From the NCBI RefSeq assembly GCF_001653715.1, contig NZ_LWHQ01000015.1:138689-202688 (forward strand): a stretch of DNA of 64,000 bases, in the 5' to 3' direction. The notes beneath the pieces were generated by a model. The model saw only the letters and a program-made list of their open reading frames with translations. It made no database searches and was not told the origin of the DNA. This document shows positions 32,175 to 42,075 of this stretch, piece by piece. The stretch's first letter is position 1. The number at the start of each line of letters is the position of its first letter. A program made the translations under genes and the position numbers. Source of the stretch: Methylobacterium platani (GTDB taxonomy: Bacteria; Pseudomonadota; Alphaproteobacteria; Rhizobiales; Beijerinckiaceae).

Positions 32175-34673
32175 TCAGAACTGGTACCGCAGCCCCGCCG
32201 TCACCCCGTGCGCCACGCCGGCCCGGGTGCCGATCGCCGCCTGGTAATCCACCCGCCAGCCGAGCTTTTCCGTCAGGCTGCCCTGGAGGCCGAAGCCGGC
32301 GGTGACGTAATCCGACGCCAGGAAGGGGATCGCCGCGGTCGCGACGGCGAGCGGGTTCTGGACGCTGGCGAGGCGGAACAGGCCGGCGCTCCGCTGCGGC
32401 CCGAGGCCGAGATTGTAGGCCACCCGCACCGAGGGGACGATGCCGCCGAAGCCGGAATACGCCACCTCGGCACCGAAGCGGGCGGTGGTCTGAAGGACCG
32501 TCAGGCCGCCATAGGCCACGTTGTTGCCGGCCGCCCCCGTCTCGGCGAAGCCGCCGACCCGCGCCGAGTAGTGGCTCAGCCCCGCGAAGGGCATCAGCCG
32601 GAATGCGTCGCGGTCGAGGATGAGGCCGGCCTCGCCGTCGAGAGCCAGCGCGGTGGCGGAGGTCTTTCCGTCGGCGGTCAGCCCGTAGGCGGCCGGGCGG
32701 CGGATCCCCGAGAGATCGATGATCGGCGCGCCGCCGACGACCCCTTGCGCGTAGAAGGCAGGGCCGTAATAGCCGCCATAGGCCGCGACCGTGAAGGCGC
32801 CCTGATCCTGGCGGAATTCCTGCGGGCGCGAGAGCGAGCCGCCGCCGCCGCCGATGGCGAGGCCGGCCCGCCACGGGCCGGTGAGCGGCAGGTCGAGGCC
32901 CGCCGAGCCCTGCGCGATGGTGCGGTCGAGGGACAGGCCACCGTTGCGCGGCTGGTCGGCGAAGACGAAGTCGCCTCCGACCCAGAGCGCCGGGCCGGAC
33001 GTGCTCCAGGCGCCCTGACCGGGCAGGCCGGCGCCGCGGCGCAGCGCCGAGAGGTGGTCCTGCACGCTGCGCGTCGCCGAGGCGGCGACGCCGATGGCGC
33101 CGGCGCCCAGACCCTGCAGCACCGTCGGCGCCGTCGCCTTCATCACGGCGAGCGAGAGCGGGTCGACGTAGGTCGGCAGCGTCAGCCGGTAGGCGAGCAG
33201 GACGTTGTCGTTGTTGATGCCGGCGTCATAGGGCTGGCCGTTGATGACGCCCTGGCGGGTCAGGAAGTCGTTGTCGTTGCCGACGAGCAGGAAGTAGTCG
33301 TTGGGCGCCCGCTCGCTCAAGACCGGCACGAGGCCCATCGCCTCGATCTTCTCCGGCAGGGTGGTCTGGCTCGCCGGGCTGGTGGTGAGGTTCATCCCGA
33401 AGCGGTTGAGCTGCACCGGGTTGAGGATGTCGACGACCTCGGTCGTCCTCACCGGGGTCAGGCCGGCGCGCAAGGAGCCGTTCGGCGCGATCGGCGTCGT
33501 GCCGTCATAGGCGCCGCCGGCGATGTTGGTGGCGCCCGCGGTGTCGACGAGGAGCACGCTCTTGTAGACGATCGGCGTGGTGTTGCCGGTTCCGAGCCCG
33601 TTCGAATCGCGCGACAGGACCAGGAACTGGGTGTCGTTGAGGGCGAGCATCTCGCTCTGGGCCGCGGTGCGGTTCGGCGCGCCGCCATTGCCGTTCTGCT
33701 GATAGACCGGCAGTTGCAGCACGTATTCGCGGCTCGGCGCGCCCGGGGTCGGGGTGGCGGAGATGTCGTAGTAGAGGATGCGGGTATTGGCCCGCTGCTG
33801 CTGGTTGGGCCCGGAATCCTGCAGGGTCGCACTCTGCAGGATCGTGACGAGGCCGCGCCCGTCCGGCGTCAGCGCCAGAGCCTCGAGGCCCTGGTTGTTG
33901 CGCCGCCCCGTATCGGGCGGGGTGAGGGAGTTGAAGTTGAGCTGGCCGTTGGTCACCGGCTGCAGGGCGGCCGGGATGCCGAGCACGCCCTGCAATTGGC
34001 CGTTGCGGTTGAAGTAGTAGACGTTCGGGCCGTACTCGTCGCTGACGTAGAACGAGCCGTCGAGGCGGCGCGCCAGGCCCTCGGCGTCGAGGCTGATACG
34101 CCCGGCGCTCGGACCGGTGGCGGCGGACGGCAGCACGACGCCGAGCTGGCGGGCGGTGCCGGCGCCCGGATCGAGGCCGCTGAAACGCTGGCCGCGGGCA
34201 TCGGTGAGGACGATGCCGCCATCCTGGGTCAGGGTGACCTGACGTTGCGAGGTCGTGGCCTGCGGCAGGGCGGCGCTGCCCGTATAGGGCGTGAAGCTCA
34301 AGCTGAAGCGGTTGAGCCGGCCGGCATAATCGCTGAACAGGCCGCCGTCGGGGTTGTTGTAGCCGCGGTCGGGCAGCGTGTAGAGCGTGCCCGTATAGGT
34401 GTCGCCGTTGCGCCGCCAAGTCGCGAGGTCGACGGCGAGCGAGGAGAACGAGCCGAGGGAATCGCCGAGGAAGTCCCGGGTGGTGGCCGGCAGCCGGCCG
34501 ATGCCCTGGAGGCCCTGGTTGACGATCGTCGTGCCGCCGGCCTCCACCGAGACCGGGCCGTCGACGGGCTGCAGGTTCGGCACCCGCGCCTCGATCGACT
34601 GCGCCTGCGCGATCCCCGCGCTCGCGATGAGGCCGCCGGCCGCGAGGGCGGCTCGGATGAAGATGGTGGTCAC
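32175..34673 (-). CDS. Autotransporter with phytase-like esterase passenger
   Basis: This 832-residue outer-membrane protein has a signal peptide at residues 1-24 (ALAAGGLIASAGIAQAQ). The passenger, about 40-500, resembles the phytase-like esterase domain (YTLPDRGYNNPDGGLFSDYAG, RISLDAEGLARRLDGSFYVSDEYGPNVY, NQGLEALALTPDGRGL, FLLVGNDNDFLT), probably a beta-propeller. Residues about 570-832 form an autotransporter-type beta barrel ending in GLRYQF, with the terminal aromatic expected of outer-membrane barrels. It may release phosphate or hydrolyse esters at the cell surface; the substrate is inferred only from the fold. A family C repeat lies just past its 3' end. Confidence 0.8.
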   Translation of the reverse strand: MTTIFIRAALAAGGLIASAGIAQAQSIEARVPNLQPVDGPVSVEAGGTTIVNQGLQGIGRLPATTRDFLGDSLGSFSSLAVDLATWRRNGDTYTGTLYTLPDRGYNNPDGGLFSDYAGRLNRFSLSFTPYTGSAALPQATTSQRQVTLTQDGGIVLTDARGQRFSGLDPGAGTARQLGVVLPSAATGPSAGRISLDAEGLARRLDGSFYVSDEYGPNVYYFNRNGQLQGVLGIPAALQPVTNGQLNFNSLTPPDTGRRNNQGLEALALTPDGRGLVTILQSATLQDSGPNQQQRANTRILYYDISATPTPGAPSREYVLQLPVYQQNGNGGAPNRTAAQSEMLALNDTQFLVLSRDSNGLGTGNTTPIVYKSVLLVDTAGATNIAGGAYDGTTPIAPNGSLRAGLTPVRTTEVVDILNPVQLNRFGMNLTTSPASQTTLPEKIEAMGLVPVLSERAPNDYFLLVGNDNDFLTRQGVINGQPYDAGINNDNVLLAYRLTLPTYVDPLSLAVMKATAPTVLQGLGAGAIGVAASATRSVQDHLSALRRGAGLPGQGAWSTSGPALWVGGDFVFADQPRNGGLSLDRTIAQGSAGLDLPLTGPWRAGLAIGGGGGSLSRPQEFRQDQGAFTVAAYGGYYGPAFYAQGVVGGAPIIDLSGIRRPAAYGLTADGKTSATALALDGEAGLILDRDAFRLMPFAGLSHYSARVGGFAETGAAGNNVAYGGLTVLQTTARFGAEVAYSGFGGIVPSVRVAYNLGLGPQRSAGLFRLASVQNPLAVATAAIPFLASDYVTAGFGLQGSLTEKLGWRVDYQAAIGTRAGVAHGVTAGLRYQF

Positions 34674-34859
34674 GATTCGCCCCCAGGCTGACTTTGCGGC
34701 AGCGATGGGGTCGTTTCATGACGGCCTCATGTCGGAATGTTGCCCATCGGCATCGAAGGGAACCCGGTGCGGCGCGCGGGCCACGGTTGCGCCGCCGGCC
34801 TCGCCCTGCGCGGCGGGCCGTGCCAGAAGCCTCGCGCGATCAACGGAGGCATCAAGGCG

Positions 34860-35231
34860 GTGAGCTACCTGGTGGTCTTTCTCGGGGCCGGCCTCGGCGG
34901 GGCCCTGCGCCACGGCGTCAATCTCTGGGCCGCGCGGGCGGGCAGCAGCTTCCCCTTCGGCACGATGCTGATCAACATCGTCGGCTCGGTGCTGATGGGG
35001 GCGCTCACCGGCTGGTTCGCGGCGCGGGGCGGGGGGCCGCAGGCGCTTCGGCTGTTCCTCACCACCGGGATCCTCGGCGGCTTCACCACCTTCTCGACCT
35101 TCTCGCTTGAGGCGTTCCTGCTCTGGGAGCGCGGCGCGCACGCGGCGGCGCTCGCCTACGTGGCGGTGTCGGTGGCCGCCGGCATCGCCGGCGTGGCGGT
35201 GAGCCTCCTGGTGCTGCGCCAACTCGCGTGA
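34860..35231 (+). CDS. crcB: Fluoride exporter CrcB (Fluc channel)
   Basis: This 123-residue membrane protein forms a dimeric fluoride channel. Four hydrophobic segments are visible. GGALRHGVNLWAARAG, FPFGTMLINIVGSVLMG and TTGILGGFTTFSTFSLE are the classic CrcB blocks, the last containing the Phe/Thr/Ser fluoride path. I chose GTG at 34860 with GGAGG about 10 bases upstream; the open frame 5' of it is not membrane-like. I could not recognise a fluoride riboswitch in the leader. Confidence 0.92.
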   Translation: MSYLVVFLGAGLGGALRHGVNLWAARAGSSFPFGTMLINIVGSVLMGALTGWFAARGGGPQALRLFLTTGILGGFTTFSTFSLEAFLLWERGAHAAALAYVAVSVAAGIAGVAVSLLVLRQLA

Positions 35232-35304
35232 GGCGCGCGCGGCGGCGCGGCCCGGGCGCGAACGCGGTTGACAAGCCGGGGGATCGGAGGCGGAGTCTCC
35301 CGCA

Positions 35305-35610
35305 ATGAGCGACACCGCCCCCCGTCCGGAGGCCGCGAAGCCCCGCATCGCCATCACCTACTGCACCCAGTGCAACTGGCTGCTGCGGGCCGGCTGGATG
35401 GCGCAGGAACTGCTCTCGACCTTCCGCGACGGCGTGGGCGAGGTGGCGCTGATCCCGGGCACCGGCGGCGCCTTCGCGATCACCTGCGACGACGCCCTGA
35501 TCTGGGAGCGCAAGCGCGACGGCGGATTTCCCGACATCAAGACCCTCAAGCAACGGGTGCGCGACCGGATCGAGCCCGGCCGCGATCTCGGCCATCTCGA
35601 CAGGGCCTGA
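35305..35610 (+). CDS. SelT/SelW/SelH-family thioredoxin-like protein
   Basis: This 101-residue Rdx-family protein carries the CxxC redox motif at Cys20-Cys23 in ITYCTQCNWLLRAGWMAQEL, and the C-terminal ERKRDGGFPDIKTLKQRVRD signature of the SelW group. In selenoprotein homologues the second position is selenocysteine; here it is Cys. It is thought to act as a thiol redox protein with an unknown partner. It lies between crcB and a histidine kinase on the same strand, 73 bp after crcB. Confidence 0.85.
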   Translation: MSDTAPRPEAAKPRIAITYCTQCNWLLRAGWMAQELLSTFRDGVGEVALIPGTGGAFAITCDDALIWERKRDGGFPDIKTLKQRVRDRIEPGRDLGHLDRA

Positions 35611-35655
35611 CGCCTTGAGCGTTCCGCGCCGCCCGCGCACCATCGAGGCCAGACC

Positions 35656-38229
35656 ATGATCCGCCGCCGGCTCAACGCGCTGCGACGGGACGGGCTCTCG
35701 ACGCAGGTCTACCTCGTCGCCCTGGCGATCGCCCTGATCGGGCCCGGCCTGCTGTTCACCGCCGTGCTGCTCGGCCGCTACGCCGCCCTGGAGCGGATCC
35801 GCTTCGAGCAGGACGCCCGCGAGAGCGTGCGCGGCATCGCGCTCAGCATCGACCGGGACATGGCCGGGCTGGTCTCGGTGCTGCAGACCCTCGCGACCTC
35901 GCCGCGGCTGCGGCAGGAGGAACTCGGGCCGGGCCGGCTCGGCGGGTTCGACGTCCAGGCCCGCGCCGTGAAGGAGACGACCGGCCTCGACCTGTCGCTG
36001 CGCCGGCCGGACGGGACGCAGCTCGTCAACACCGCCCTGCCCCACGGCGCGCCGCTGCCGCAGGACCCGCATCCCGAGGATGCCGCGGTGCTGGCGACGA
36101 AGCACCCGGTGATCGGCGGCGCCCGGGCGGGCGCCCCCGGCCGGCCGCCGACCTACGACGTGGCGGTGCCGGTGATGATCGACGGCGCGCCGGCCTACGT
36201 GCTCAGCGTCACGGTGCCGGTGGAGCGGCTGCACCAGATCCTGGTCCACGACCTCGCGCCGGGCTGGACCACGGCGATCATCGACCGCGACGGCATCCTG
36301 CTCGCCCGCTCGGAGGACCATGCGAACCTCGCCGGCCAGCCGATGCAGGCCTCTTTGCGCGGCAGCCCGACGGCCGCCGCCGGGATCTGGGAAGGGGTCG
36401 ACCGGCGCCGGCGCCCGGTGCTCTACGTCGAGACCGCCGCGAAGGCCGCGGGCTGGACCGTGGGCGCCAGCATCCCCAAGCAGCGGGTCGAGGCGCCCCT
36501 GCGCCACTGGGTCGTGGCGTTCGGCGGGTTCGGGCTCCTGGCGCTCGCGGTGTCGTCCGTCCTGGCGATCCGGCTCTGGGCGCGGGTCGCCGAGCCCCTG
36601 CGCCAGCTCGCCCGGGCGGGCGGGGCGCTCGCCGCCGGCCAGCCGGTGCCGCGGGTCTCGACCCCGATCCGCGAGATCCGCCAGCTCGCCGACGTCCTGG
36701 CCGACGCCTCCCAGAGCCTGCGCCGGCGCATCGCCGAGCGCGACCAGGCGCTCGCGCTGCAGAGCCGGAGCCTCGCCGCCCTGCGCGAGAGTGAGGCGCG
36801 CTTCCGCCACATGGCCGATTCCGCCCCGGCCCTGATCTGGATGACCGACGACACCGGCGAGATCGTCTTCGTCAACCTGCACTACGAGTACCTGTTCGGC
36901 CGCTCGACCGCGACGCTGCGGGGCGGACGCTGGCGCGAGATCGTCCACCCCGACGACCTGCCCGGCTTCGAGGCGGCGTTCGCACAGGCCTTCGCCGCGC
37001 GCACGCCGTTCCGCTGCGCCACCCGGGTGATCGACAGGCACGGGGCGGTGCGCTGGATCCTGTGCGAGGGCGTGGCCCGCCTCGACGACCACGGCCGCTT
37101 CCTCGGCTATACCGGCTGCAACGTCGACGTCACCGAGGCCAAGGACGCCGAGACGGCCCTGCGCGAGGGCGAGGAGCGCCTGCGGCTGGCGCTCGCCGCC
37201 GGCCGCCTCGGCACCTGGGAGATCGACCTCGCCTCCGGGCAGCACCGCCTCTCGGCCCGCTCGGCCGAGATCTTCGGGGCCGCGCCGCTCTCGCACGAGG
37301 CCTGGACACGCACCGTGCACCCGGAGGACCGGGCGCGGATCGAGGCGGCGCTCGAGGCCCTGCTCGCCGGCGAGGCGGAGTACCGCACCGAATTCCGGAT
37401 CCGGCCCGAGGCGGCGGGCCTGCGCGGGGCCAGCGCCCGCTGGGTCAGCGCCCAGGCGATCGTGCAGCGCGAGGCCGGCGGCCGGGCGCGCCGGGTGATC
37501 GGCATCCACCAGGAGGTGACCGAGCGCAAGCGGGCCGAGGAGCACCTGCGCCTGCTGGTGCACGAGCTGAACCACCGGGTGAAGAACACGCTGGCCACCG
37601 TGCAGTCGATCGCGATGCAGAGCCTGCGCGGCCTCGACGGAGCGGCGGCGGCGGCCGCAAAGGCGGCCTTCGAGGCCCGGCTGATCGCGCTGGCCCGCGT
37701 CCACGACGTGCTCACCCGCGAGAGCTGGGAGGGAGCCGAGCTCGCCGAGGTGGTCAAGGACGCGCTCGCCCCCCTGGAGGGCCCGCGCGGCGGGACGGAC
37801 GCGCCGCCCCGCTTCGTCGTCGACGGCCCCGCCCTGCGCCTGCCGCCGCGCATCGCCCTGTCGATCGCCATGGCGTTGCACGAGCTCGCCACCAACGCGG
37901 TCAAGTACGGCGCCCTCTCGGTGCCGGCCGGCCAGGTCCTGCTGTCCTGGAGCACCGCCGAGGGGCGGCTCACCCTGCGCTGGCAGGAGCGCGGCGGTCC
38001 CCTGGTCGTGCCGCCGACCCGCACCGGCTTCGGCTCGCGCCTGATCGAGCGCAGCCTCGCCCGCGAGCTCGACGGCACGGTGAGCCTGAGCTTCCCGCCG
38101 GAGGGCGTGGTCTGCACCATCGTGGCCCCCCTGGGCGAGCCGGGCACGGCGCGGCCCGAGGGCCGGGACGACGGGCGGGCGGCGCGCGACGAGGCGCCGG
38201 CCCGGCGACGGGCGGCGGGGCAGGCGTGA
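35656..38229 (+). CDS. HWE-type sensor histidine kinase with periplasmic sensor
   Basis: This 857-residue membrane kinase has transmembrane helix 1 at about residues 20-42 and helix 2 at about 285-305, bracketing a double-Cache-like periplasmic domain (VTVPVERLHQILVHDLAPGW, then a ...ASIPKQRVEAPLRHW end). A HAMP-like linker and two PAS domains (about 380-490 and 500-620) follow. The kinase core begins LLVHELNHRVKNTLATVQSI (His about 637), the HWE/HisKA_2 form. The ATPase part has LHELATNAVKYGALS and WQERGGP, with the Trp-x-Glu that names the family. HWE kinases often feed the alphaproteobacterial general stress response. Confidence 0.88.
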   Translation: MIRRRLNALRRDGLSTQVYLVALAIALIGPGLLFTAVLLGRYAALERIRFEQDARESVRGIALSIDRDMAGLVSVLQTLATSPRLRQEELGPGRLGGFDVQARAVKETTGLDLSLRRPDGTQLVNTALPHGAPLPQDPHPEDAAVLATKHPVIGGARAGAPGRPPTYDVAVPVMIDGAPAYVLSVTVPVERLHQILVHDLAPGWTTAIIDRDGILLARSEDHANLAGQPMQASLRGSPTAAAGIWEGVDRRRRPVLYVETAAKAAGWTVGASIPKQRVEAPLRHWVVAFGGFGLLALAVSSVLAIRLWARVAEPLRQLARAGGALAAGQPVPRVSTPIREIRQLADVLADASQSLRRRIAERDQALALQSRSLAALRESEARFRHMADSAPALIWMTDDTGEIVFVNLHYEYLFGRSTATLRGGRWREIVHPDDLPGFEAAFAQAFAARTPFRCATRVIDRHGAVRWILCEGVARLDDHGRFLGYTGCNVDVTEAKDAETALREGEERLRLALAAGRLGTWEIDLASGQHRLSARSAEIFGAAPLSHEAWTRTVHPEDRARIEAALEALLAGEAEYRTEFRIRPEAAGLRGASARWVSAQAIVQREAGGRARRVIGIHQEVTERKRAEEHLRLLVHELNHRVKNTLATVQSIAMQSLRGLDGAAAAAAKAAFEARLIALARVHDVLTRESWEGAELAEVVKDALAPLEGPRGGTDAPPRFVVDGPALRLPPRIALSIAMALHELATNAVKYGALSVPAGQVLLSWSTAEGRLTLRWQERGGPLVVPPTRTGFGSRLIERSLARELDGTVSLSFPPEGVVCTIVAPLGEPGTARPEGRDDGRAARDEAPARRRAAGQA

Positions 38230-38471
38230 GGCCCCGGTTTTCCTGATCGACGAGGAGCGCGATCCGGGAGAGACGGGCCGCGATACGGCGCCGGCTCGGT
38301 CCCCGCCGGCCACCCCCGTCATCCGGGACGGGCGAGGCCGGGGCCGGACCTCGATCCGTCCGATCGGGCGAGGGGCGGTTGGCGCCTCGTCGCGCGCCCT
38401 CGGTGCGGAAGCGGACCGAACGTCGTCCGCCTGAGGGCGTTCCGATCGTGGCACCCGCAGCAGAGGATTCC

Positions 38472-38777
38472 ATGGCCCGCTACTACTTCGACATCCACGA
38501 CGGGCAACACCTGACCCGGGACGAGATCGGCATCAATTGTGGCGGTCCGGATGCCGTCAGGGCCGAAGCCATGGCGGCCCTTCCGGCGATCGCGCGGGAT
38601 GCCATCCCGAAGGATGGGGATCGCCAGGCGTTGACGGTCATCGTCCGCAACACCGCCAACCTGACCGTCTATACGGCCACCCTGACCTTCGCGAGCCTCT
38701 GGCTGGGGGAGGAGGCACCGGTGGTGGCGCAGGACGCCGATGAGGCGGACGCCGTGCCGCCGCCCCGGGGCCGATGA
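38472..38777 (+). CDS. DUF6894-family small protein
   Basis: This 101-residue protein resembles a small family common in Methylobacterium and Rhizobiales, recognised by the start MARYYFDIHDGQHLTRDEIG, the middle RAEAMAALPAIARDAIPKDG and the VYTATLTFASLW end. Its function is unknown; copies often sit near kinases or stress genes. The ATG at 38472 has AGAGG close upstream. The frame is open for 31 more codons upstream, but they are unlike the family. The C-terminal 20 residues are acidic and Pro-rich. Confidence 0.7.
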   Translation: MARYYFDIHDGQHLTRDEIGINCGGPDAVRAEAMAALPAIARDAIPKDGDRQALTVIVRNTANLTVYTATLTFASLWLGEEAPVVAQDADEADAVPPPRGR

Positions 38778-38877
38778 TCGCCGGGAGCCGTCGGCGTCTC
38801 GCCCGGCTCGGACGTTCGCCGGGGCAGCCCTCGCGCGCCGGCCGCTGCGCCCGGGCCTCCTGCGCTCGGGCCCGTGC

Positions 38878-39255
38878 TCAGGTCGCGAAGCGTCGCATCG
38901 CGGCCATCACCTCGTCCCGCTTGTAGGGCTTGGAGAAGAACACGCCCCGCGCCGGGAGATCCTCCGCGGCCGGCCGGCGCTTGCCCGAGATGATGATGAG
39001 CTCGATCGGCGGCCAGCGGTCCCTGATCGTCGCGGCGAGCTTCATCCCGTCCATGCCGCCCGGCATGTCGATGTCGGTGAACACCAGGTGGATGTCGGGC
39101 CGGCTCTCCAGGATGCGGACGGCCTCGTCGGCGCTGGCCGCCTCGACCGCCTCGAAGCCGGCGCGCTCGACCACGTCGACCGCCATCAGGCGCTGCAACG
39201 GCTCGTCTTCGACCACGAGGATCACCGGGGAGGCCGGCGGTAACGACTGACCCAA
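38878..39255 (-). CDS. Single-domain response regulator next to an HWE kinase
   Basis: This is a receiver domain only, about 125 residues: VVEDEP for metal binding, acceptor Asp in VFTDIDMPGGMDG, Ser in IIISGKRRPA, and Lys in FFSKPYKRDE. It has no output domain. I prefer TTG at 39253-39255 because GAGGAG lies 7 bases upstream and this leaves a 10-bp gap to the kinase stop. An ATG at 39295-39297 would overlap the kinase by 32 bp. It is translated right after the kinase and is presumably its phosphate acceptor. Confidence 0.8.
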   Translation of the reverse strand: MGQSLPPASPVILVVEDEPLQRLMAVDVVERAGFEAVEAASADEAVRILESRPDIHLVFTDIDMPGGMDGMKLAATIRDRWPPIELIIISGKRRPAAEDLPARGVFFSKPYKRDEVMAAMRRFAT

Positions 39256-39265
39256 CGCGCGCTCC

Positions 39266-41611
39266 TCAGGATTGATGGATCTGGGCGAGGGGCGCACGCA
39301 TCTCGGCCCGGAAGCCGGAGGGCGGGTAACGGAGGTCGACGTCGCCCGTTCCGACGAGCCCCAGACGGATCAGGCGCGAGCCGAAGCCGCGCCGGGCGGG
39401 CTCCGTCACGGTCGGCCCGCCGCGCTCCTCCCAATCCAGCACCAGGTTCTCCTCGCCGCCCGCAACCTCGATGCGCCAGGTCACGTCGACCCGGCCCTCG
39501 CCGTTCGAGAGCGCACCGTACTTGGCGGCGTTCGTCCCGAGTTCGTGCAGGAGCAGCGAGACGGACAGGGTGGCCCGCGGCCCGAGCGAGACCGGCGGCC
39601 CCGCGACCGTGAGCCTGGCGGGCGGCGCGAAGGTGCCGAGCACGGCACAGGCGACCGCGTCGAGCGGGGCCGATTCCCACTCCTGCCGCAGCAGCACGTC
39701 GTGGGCCGCCGACAGCGCGTGGATGCGCTGCTCGAAAGCCTCGACCGGGCCCTGGTCGCGCACCGAGCGCAAGGTCTGGGTGGCGATGGAGAGGACCATC
39801 GCCAGCATGTTCTTCATGCGATGGCTCAGTTCCTGGTTCAGCACCCGCTGCTGCTCCTCCGCCTCGAGTCGCGCGATCACGGCGCGGGTCCGGTCGGCGA
39901 CGCTGCGCAGGAAGGCCTTCTCCTCGGGCGTCCAGGCGTGCGGCCGGGACCTGAGGGCGAAGAACAGGGACACGAAGCGGCCATTCTCCATCAGGGGGAG
40001 GTTGGCCATGGAGCGGCCGCCGAGCGCGGCGAAGGCCGCGCCGCCGACGGCGGTGCGGGGATCGTCCAGGGTATCGGCGACGAATACGGGGCGGCCGGCC
40101 TTGAGGTCGTCGATGAACGAGCCGTAGGCGCGGAACGCATGGATTCCGGCCAGGCTCGCGAAGCCCTCGGCCGCGCGGTCGTGGTCGACGGTGACGGTCT
40201 CCCGCACGGGGTCCACGACGCCGTAGCCCGCATGGCTGAGGCGGAGGGTGCGGGCGAGGATCTCGGCCGCGATCGGTCCGATCTCCGTCCGGTGGGTGAC
40301 GTCGCGCAGCCGGTCGCCCAGCTCGATCATGGCGTCGCGCCGTTCCTCGGCCTGCTTGCGCTCGGTGATGTCGAGGAACAGGCAGCTGAACCGGTCGCCG
40401 TGTTCCTTGTTGGCCCGCACCTCGAAATGACGGTCCAGGCCGGGAACGTCGATCTCGAACAGGATCGGCGCGCCGGTCTCGACCACCCGCGCGTAGGTGT
40501 CGATCAGCGATTGATCGATGTCCGGCACGACGCCGCGGATCGTTTGCCCGATGCTCTCGGCCGGAAGGCCCGACTGGCGGGCGAAGGCGGGATTGATCTC
40601 GAGGAACCGGTAGTCCGTGGCGCGACCGTCCGCGTCGCGGACCAGCTCGCCCAGGAAGAATCCCTCCTGCATCCCGTCGAACAGCCCGCGCCAGCGCGCC
40701 TCGCTGGCGCTGAGCTGCCCCTCGACGGCCTTCTGCTCGCTGATGTCCCGCGATACCGAGAGCAGCCGCTCCGGCACGCCCTGCGCATCCAGGATCGGCG
40801 TGACCTGGACGTCCCACCAGCGCGGGTTGCCCGCCATGGTGTCGGCCTCGCCCTGGAAGCGGCCGATGCCCCCCGCCTTGGCCGCGGCGATCGCCGCCTT
40901 CGCATCCGCGTGGCCCTGGCCCTGCCAGAAATCGGGCCACGGGCAGCCGCGGATGGCGTTGAAATCGCCGACCTCCATCACGCGCATTCCGCCCTCGGTC
41001 ATGAAGGTGAGGCGGTCCTGCAGGTCGAGGACCTTGATGCAGTCGGCGGACGAGGCGAGGACGCTGTGCATGAACGCAGCCTCCTCGCGGCGCTCCCTCA
41101 GGGAGCGCCGCAGCTCGAGCTGGGTCATGACCTGGCGGGCGAGGACGCGCAGGGTCTGCTGCTGGACGTCGCTCAGGGTGCGCGGCTGGTAATCGAGCAC
41201 GCAGATCGTGCCGATGGCATGCCCCTCGCCGGTCCTGAGCAGCGCTCCGGCGTAGAAGCGGAGGTGGGGCTCCCCGGTGACCAGCGGGTTGCAGTCGAAG
41301 CGCGGATCCTTGGTCGCGTCGGGAACGAGGAGGAGGTCCTTCTCCAGGATGGCGCGGGCACAGAACGAGCTGTCGAGCGGTGTCTCCCGGACGCCCAGGC
41401 CGACCTCGGCCTTGAAGAACTGACGGCCCTCGCCGACGAGGTTCACGACCGCGATCGGCGTGCCGCAGACCGCCGAGGCGAGCGCGGTGATCTCGTCGAA
41501 GTCGCGCTCGCGGGGCGTGTCCAGGATTCCGTAGCCGTCGAGGGCGAGGAGGCGGGCCGCCTCGGCGCTCCGGGCGGCGGGATCGGCCGTCACGATGGTC
41601 GGATCAGCCAT
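39266..41611 (-). CDS. HWE-type sensor histidine kinase (GAF-PAS-PAS-GAF)
   Basis: This soluble sensor kinase of about 781 residues has an N-terminal GAF domain (about 15-165; LDTPRERDFDEITALASAVC and FFKAEVGLGVRETP are typical), PAS domains at about 190-320 and 330-440, and a second GAF domain at about 450-590. The HWE core starts ELSHRMKNMLAMVLSIATQT (His about 597), with the ATPase motif LHELGTNAAKYGALS and DWEERGGP. There is no membrane segment. I chose the ATG at 41609-41611 (MADPTIVTADPAARS); upstream sequence is basic filler. It is followed by its likely partner receiver. Confidence 0.87.
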   Translation of the reverse strand: MADPTIVTADPAARSAEAARLLALDGYGILDTPRERDFDEITALASAVCGTPIAVVNLVGEGRQFFKAEVGLGVRETPLDSSFCARAILEKDLLLVPDATKDPRFDCNPLVTGEPHLRFYAGALLRTGEGHAIGTICVLDYQPRTLSDVQQQTLRVLARQVMTQLELRRSLRERREEAAFMHSVLASSADCIKVLDLQDRLTFMTEGGMRVMEVGDFNAIRGCPWPDFWQGQGHADAKAAIAAAKAGGIGRFQGEADTMAGNPRWWDVQVTPILDAQGVPERLLSVSRDISEQKAVEGQLSASEARWRGLFDGMQEGFFLGELVRDADGRATDYRFLEINPAFARQSGLPAESIGQTIRGVVPDIDQSLIDTYARVVETGAPILFEIDVPGLDRHFEVRANKEHGDRFSCLFLDITERKQAEERRDAMIELGDRLRDVTHRTEIGPIAAEILARTLRLSHAGYGVVDPVRETVTVDHDRAAEGFASLAGIHAFRAYGSFIDDLKAGRPVFVADTLDDPRTAVGGAAFAALGGRSMANLPLMENGRFVSLFFALRSRPHAWTPEEKAFLRSVADRTRAVIARLEAEEQQRVLNQELSHRMKNMLAMVLSIATQTLRSVRDQGPVEAFEQRIHALSAAHDVLLRQEWESAPLDAVACAVLGTFAPPARLTVAGPPVSLGPRATLSVSLLLHELGTNAAKYGALSNGEGRVDVTWRIEVAGGEENLVLDWEERGGPTVTEPARRGFGSRLIRLGLVGTGDVDLRYPPSGFRAEMRAPLAQIHQS

Positions 41612-42075
41612 CGACACGATCGCCCCGGACCTCCCCGGCCCCGCTCGTGCCGCCCGGCGGGATCCTGCGCGCCGCCGAGCCGTCCGGGGCTGCGCGCATC
41701 CGGTCGCCGATCCCGGCACGTCGCCCGGCGGCGATCGGCGCGGCATCGGACGCCGCGTAGTCGGGAGTCAGGGACATGGTCTGGGCAACCCGACGGGGAT
41801 GGGCGGTGAGCGCAGAGGGATGCGGGACGCCCGTGTAGCACAAGACGCGAGAAGCGGAACGGCCCGCGACGGCCGACGGCGCTTCGATCGGGGGGCGCCT
41901 TCCCCTCCGGCAGCTTTCGAGCCCGCCGAGCCAGCCGGATTCGACCCCGGCCCCGCCTCCTCTTGAGCTAACAACCGGAAGTCGGCCGGCCGGGCGATTG
42001 CGGCCGGCCGGCGGCCTCCCATATCGCCGGGTGCCGCGGGCCCGTCTTGCGCCCGGCGCCGGACGACCAACGCCG
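41612..42075. other. 464-bp divergent promoter region
   Basis: This gap separates the minus-strand kinase from the plus-strand cyclase and should hold both promoters. I see no gene, clear -35/-10 pair or repeat family member. Open frames across it are Arg/Pro-rich shadows of high GC. Confidence 0.5.

Noticed and set aside
34674..34859. Possible fluoride riboswitch before crcB (GCGATGGGG and GGCCTCATG segments)
   Set aside because: The spacing and pseudoknot-forming segments of the known motif could not be matched; similarity is limited to short GC-rich words.
35268..35273. TTGACA as a promoter -35 box before the SelT-like gene
   Set aside because: No acceptable -10 element at 16-18 bp; a chance match is likely.
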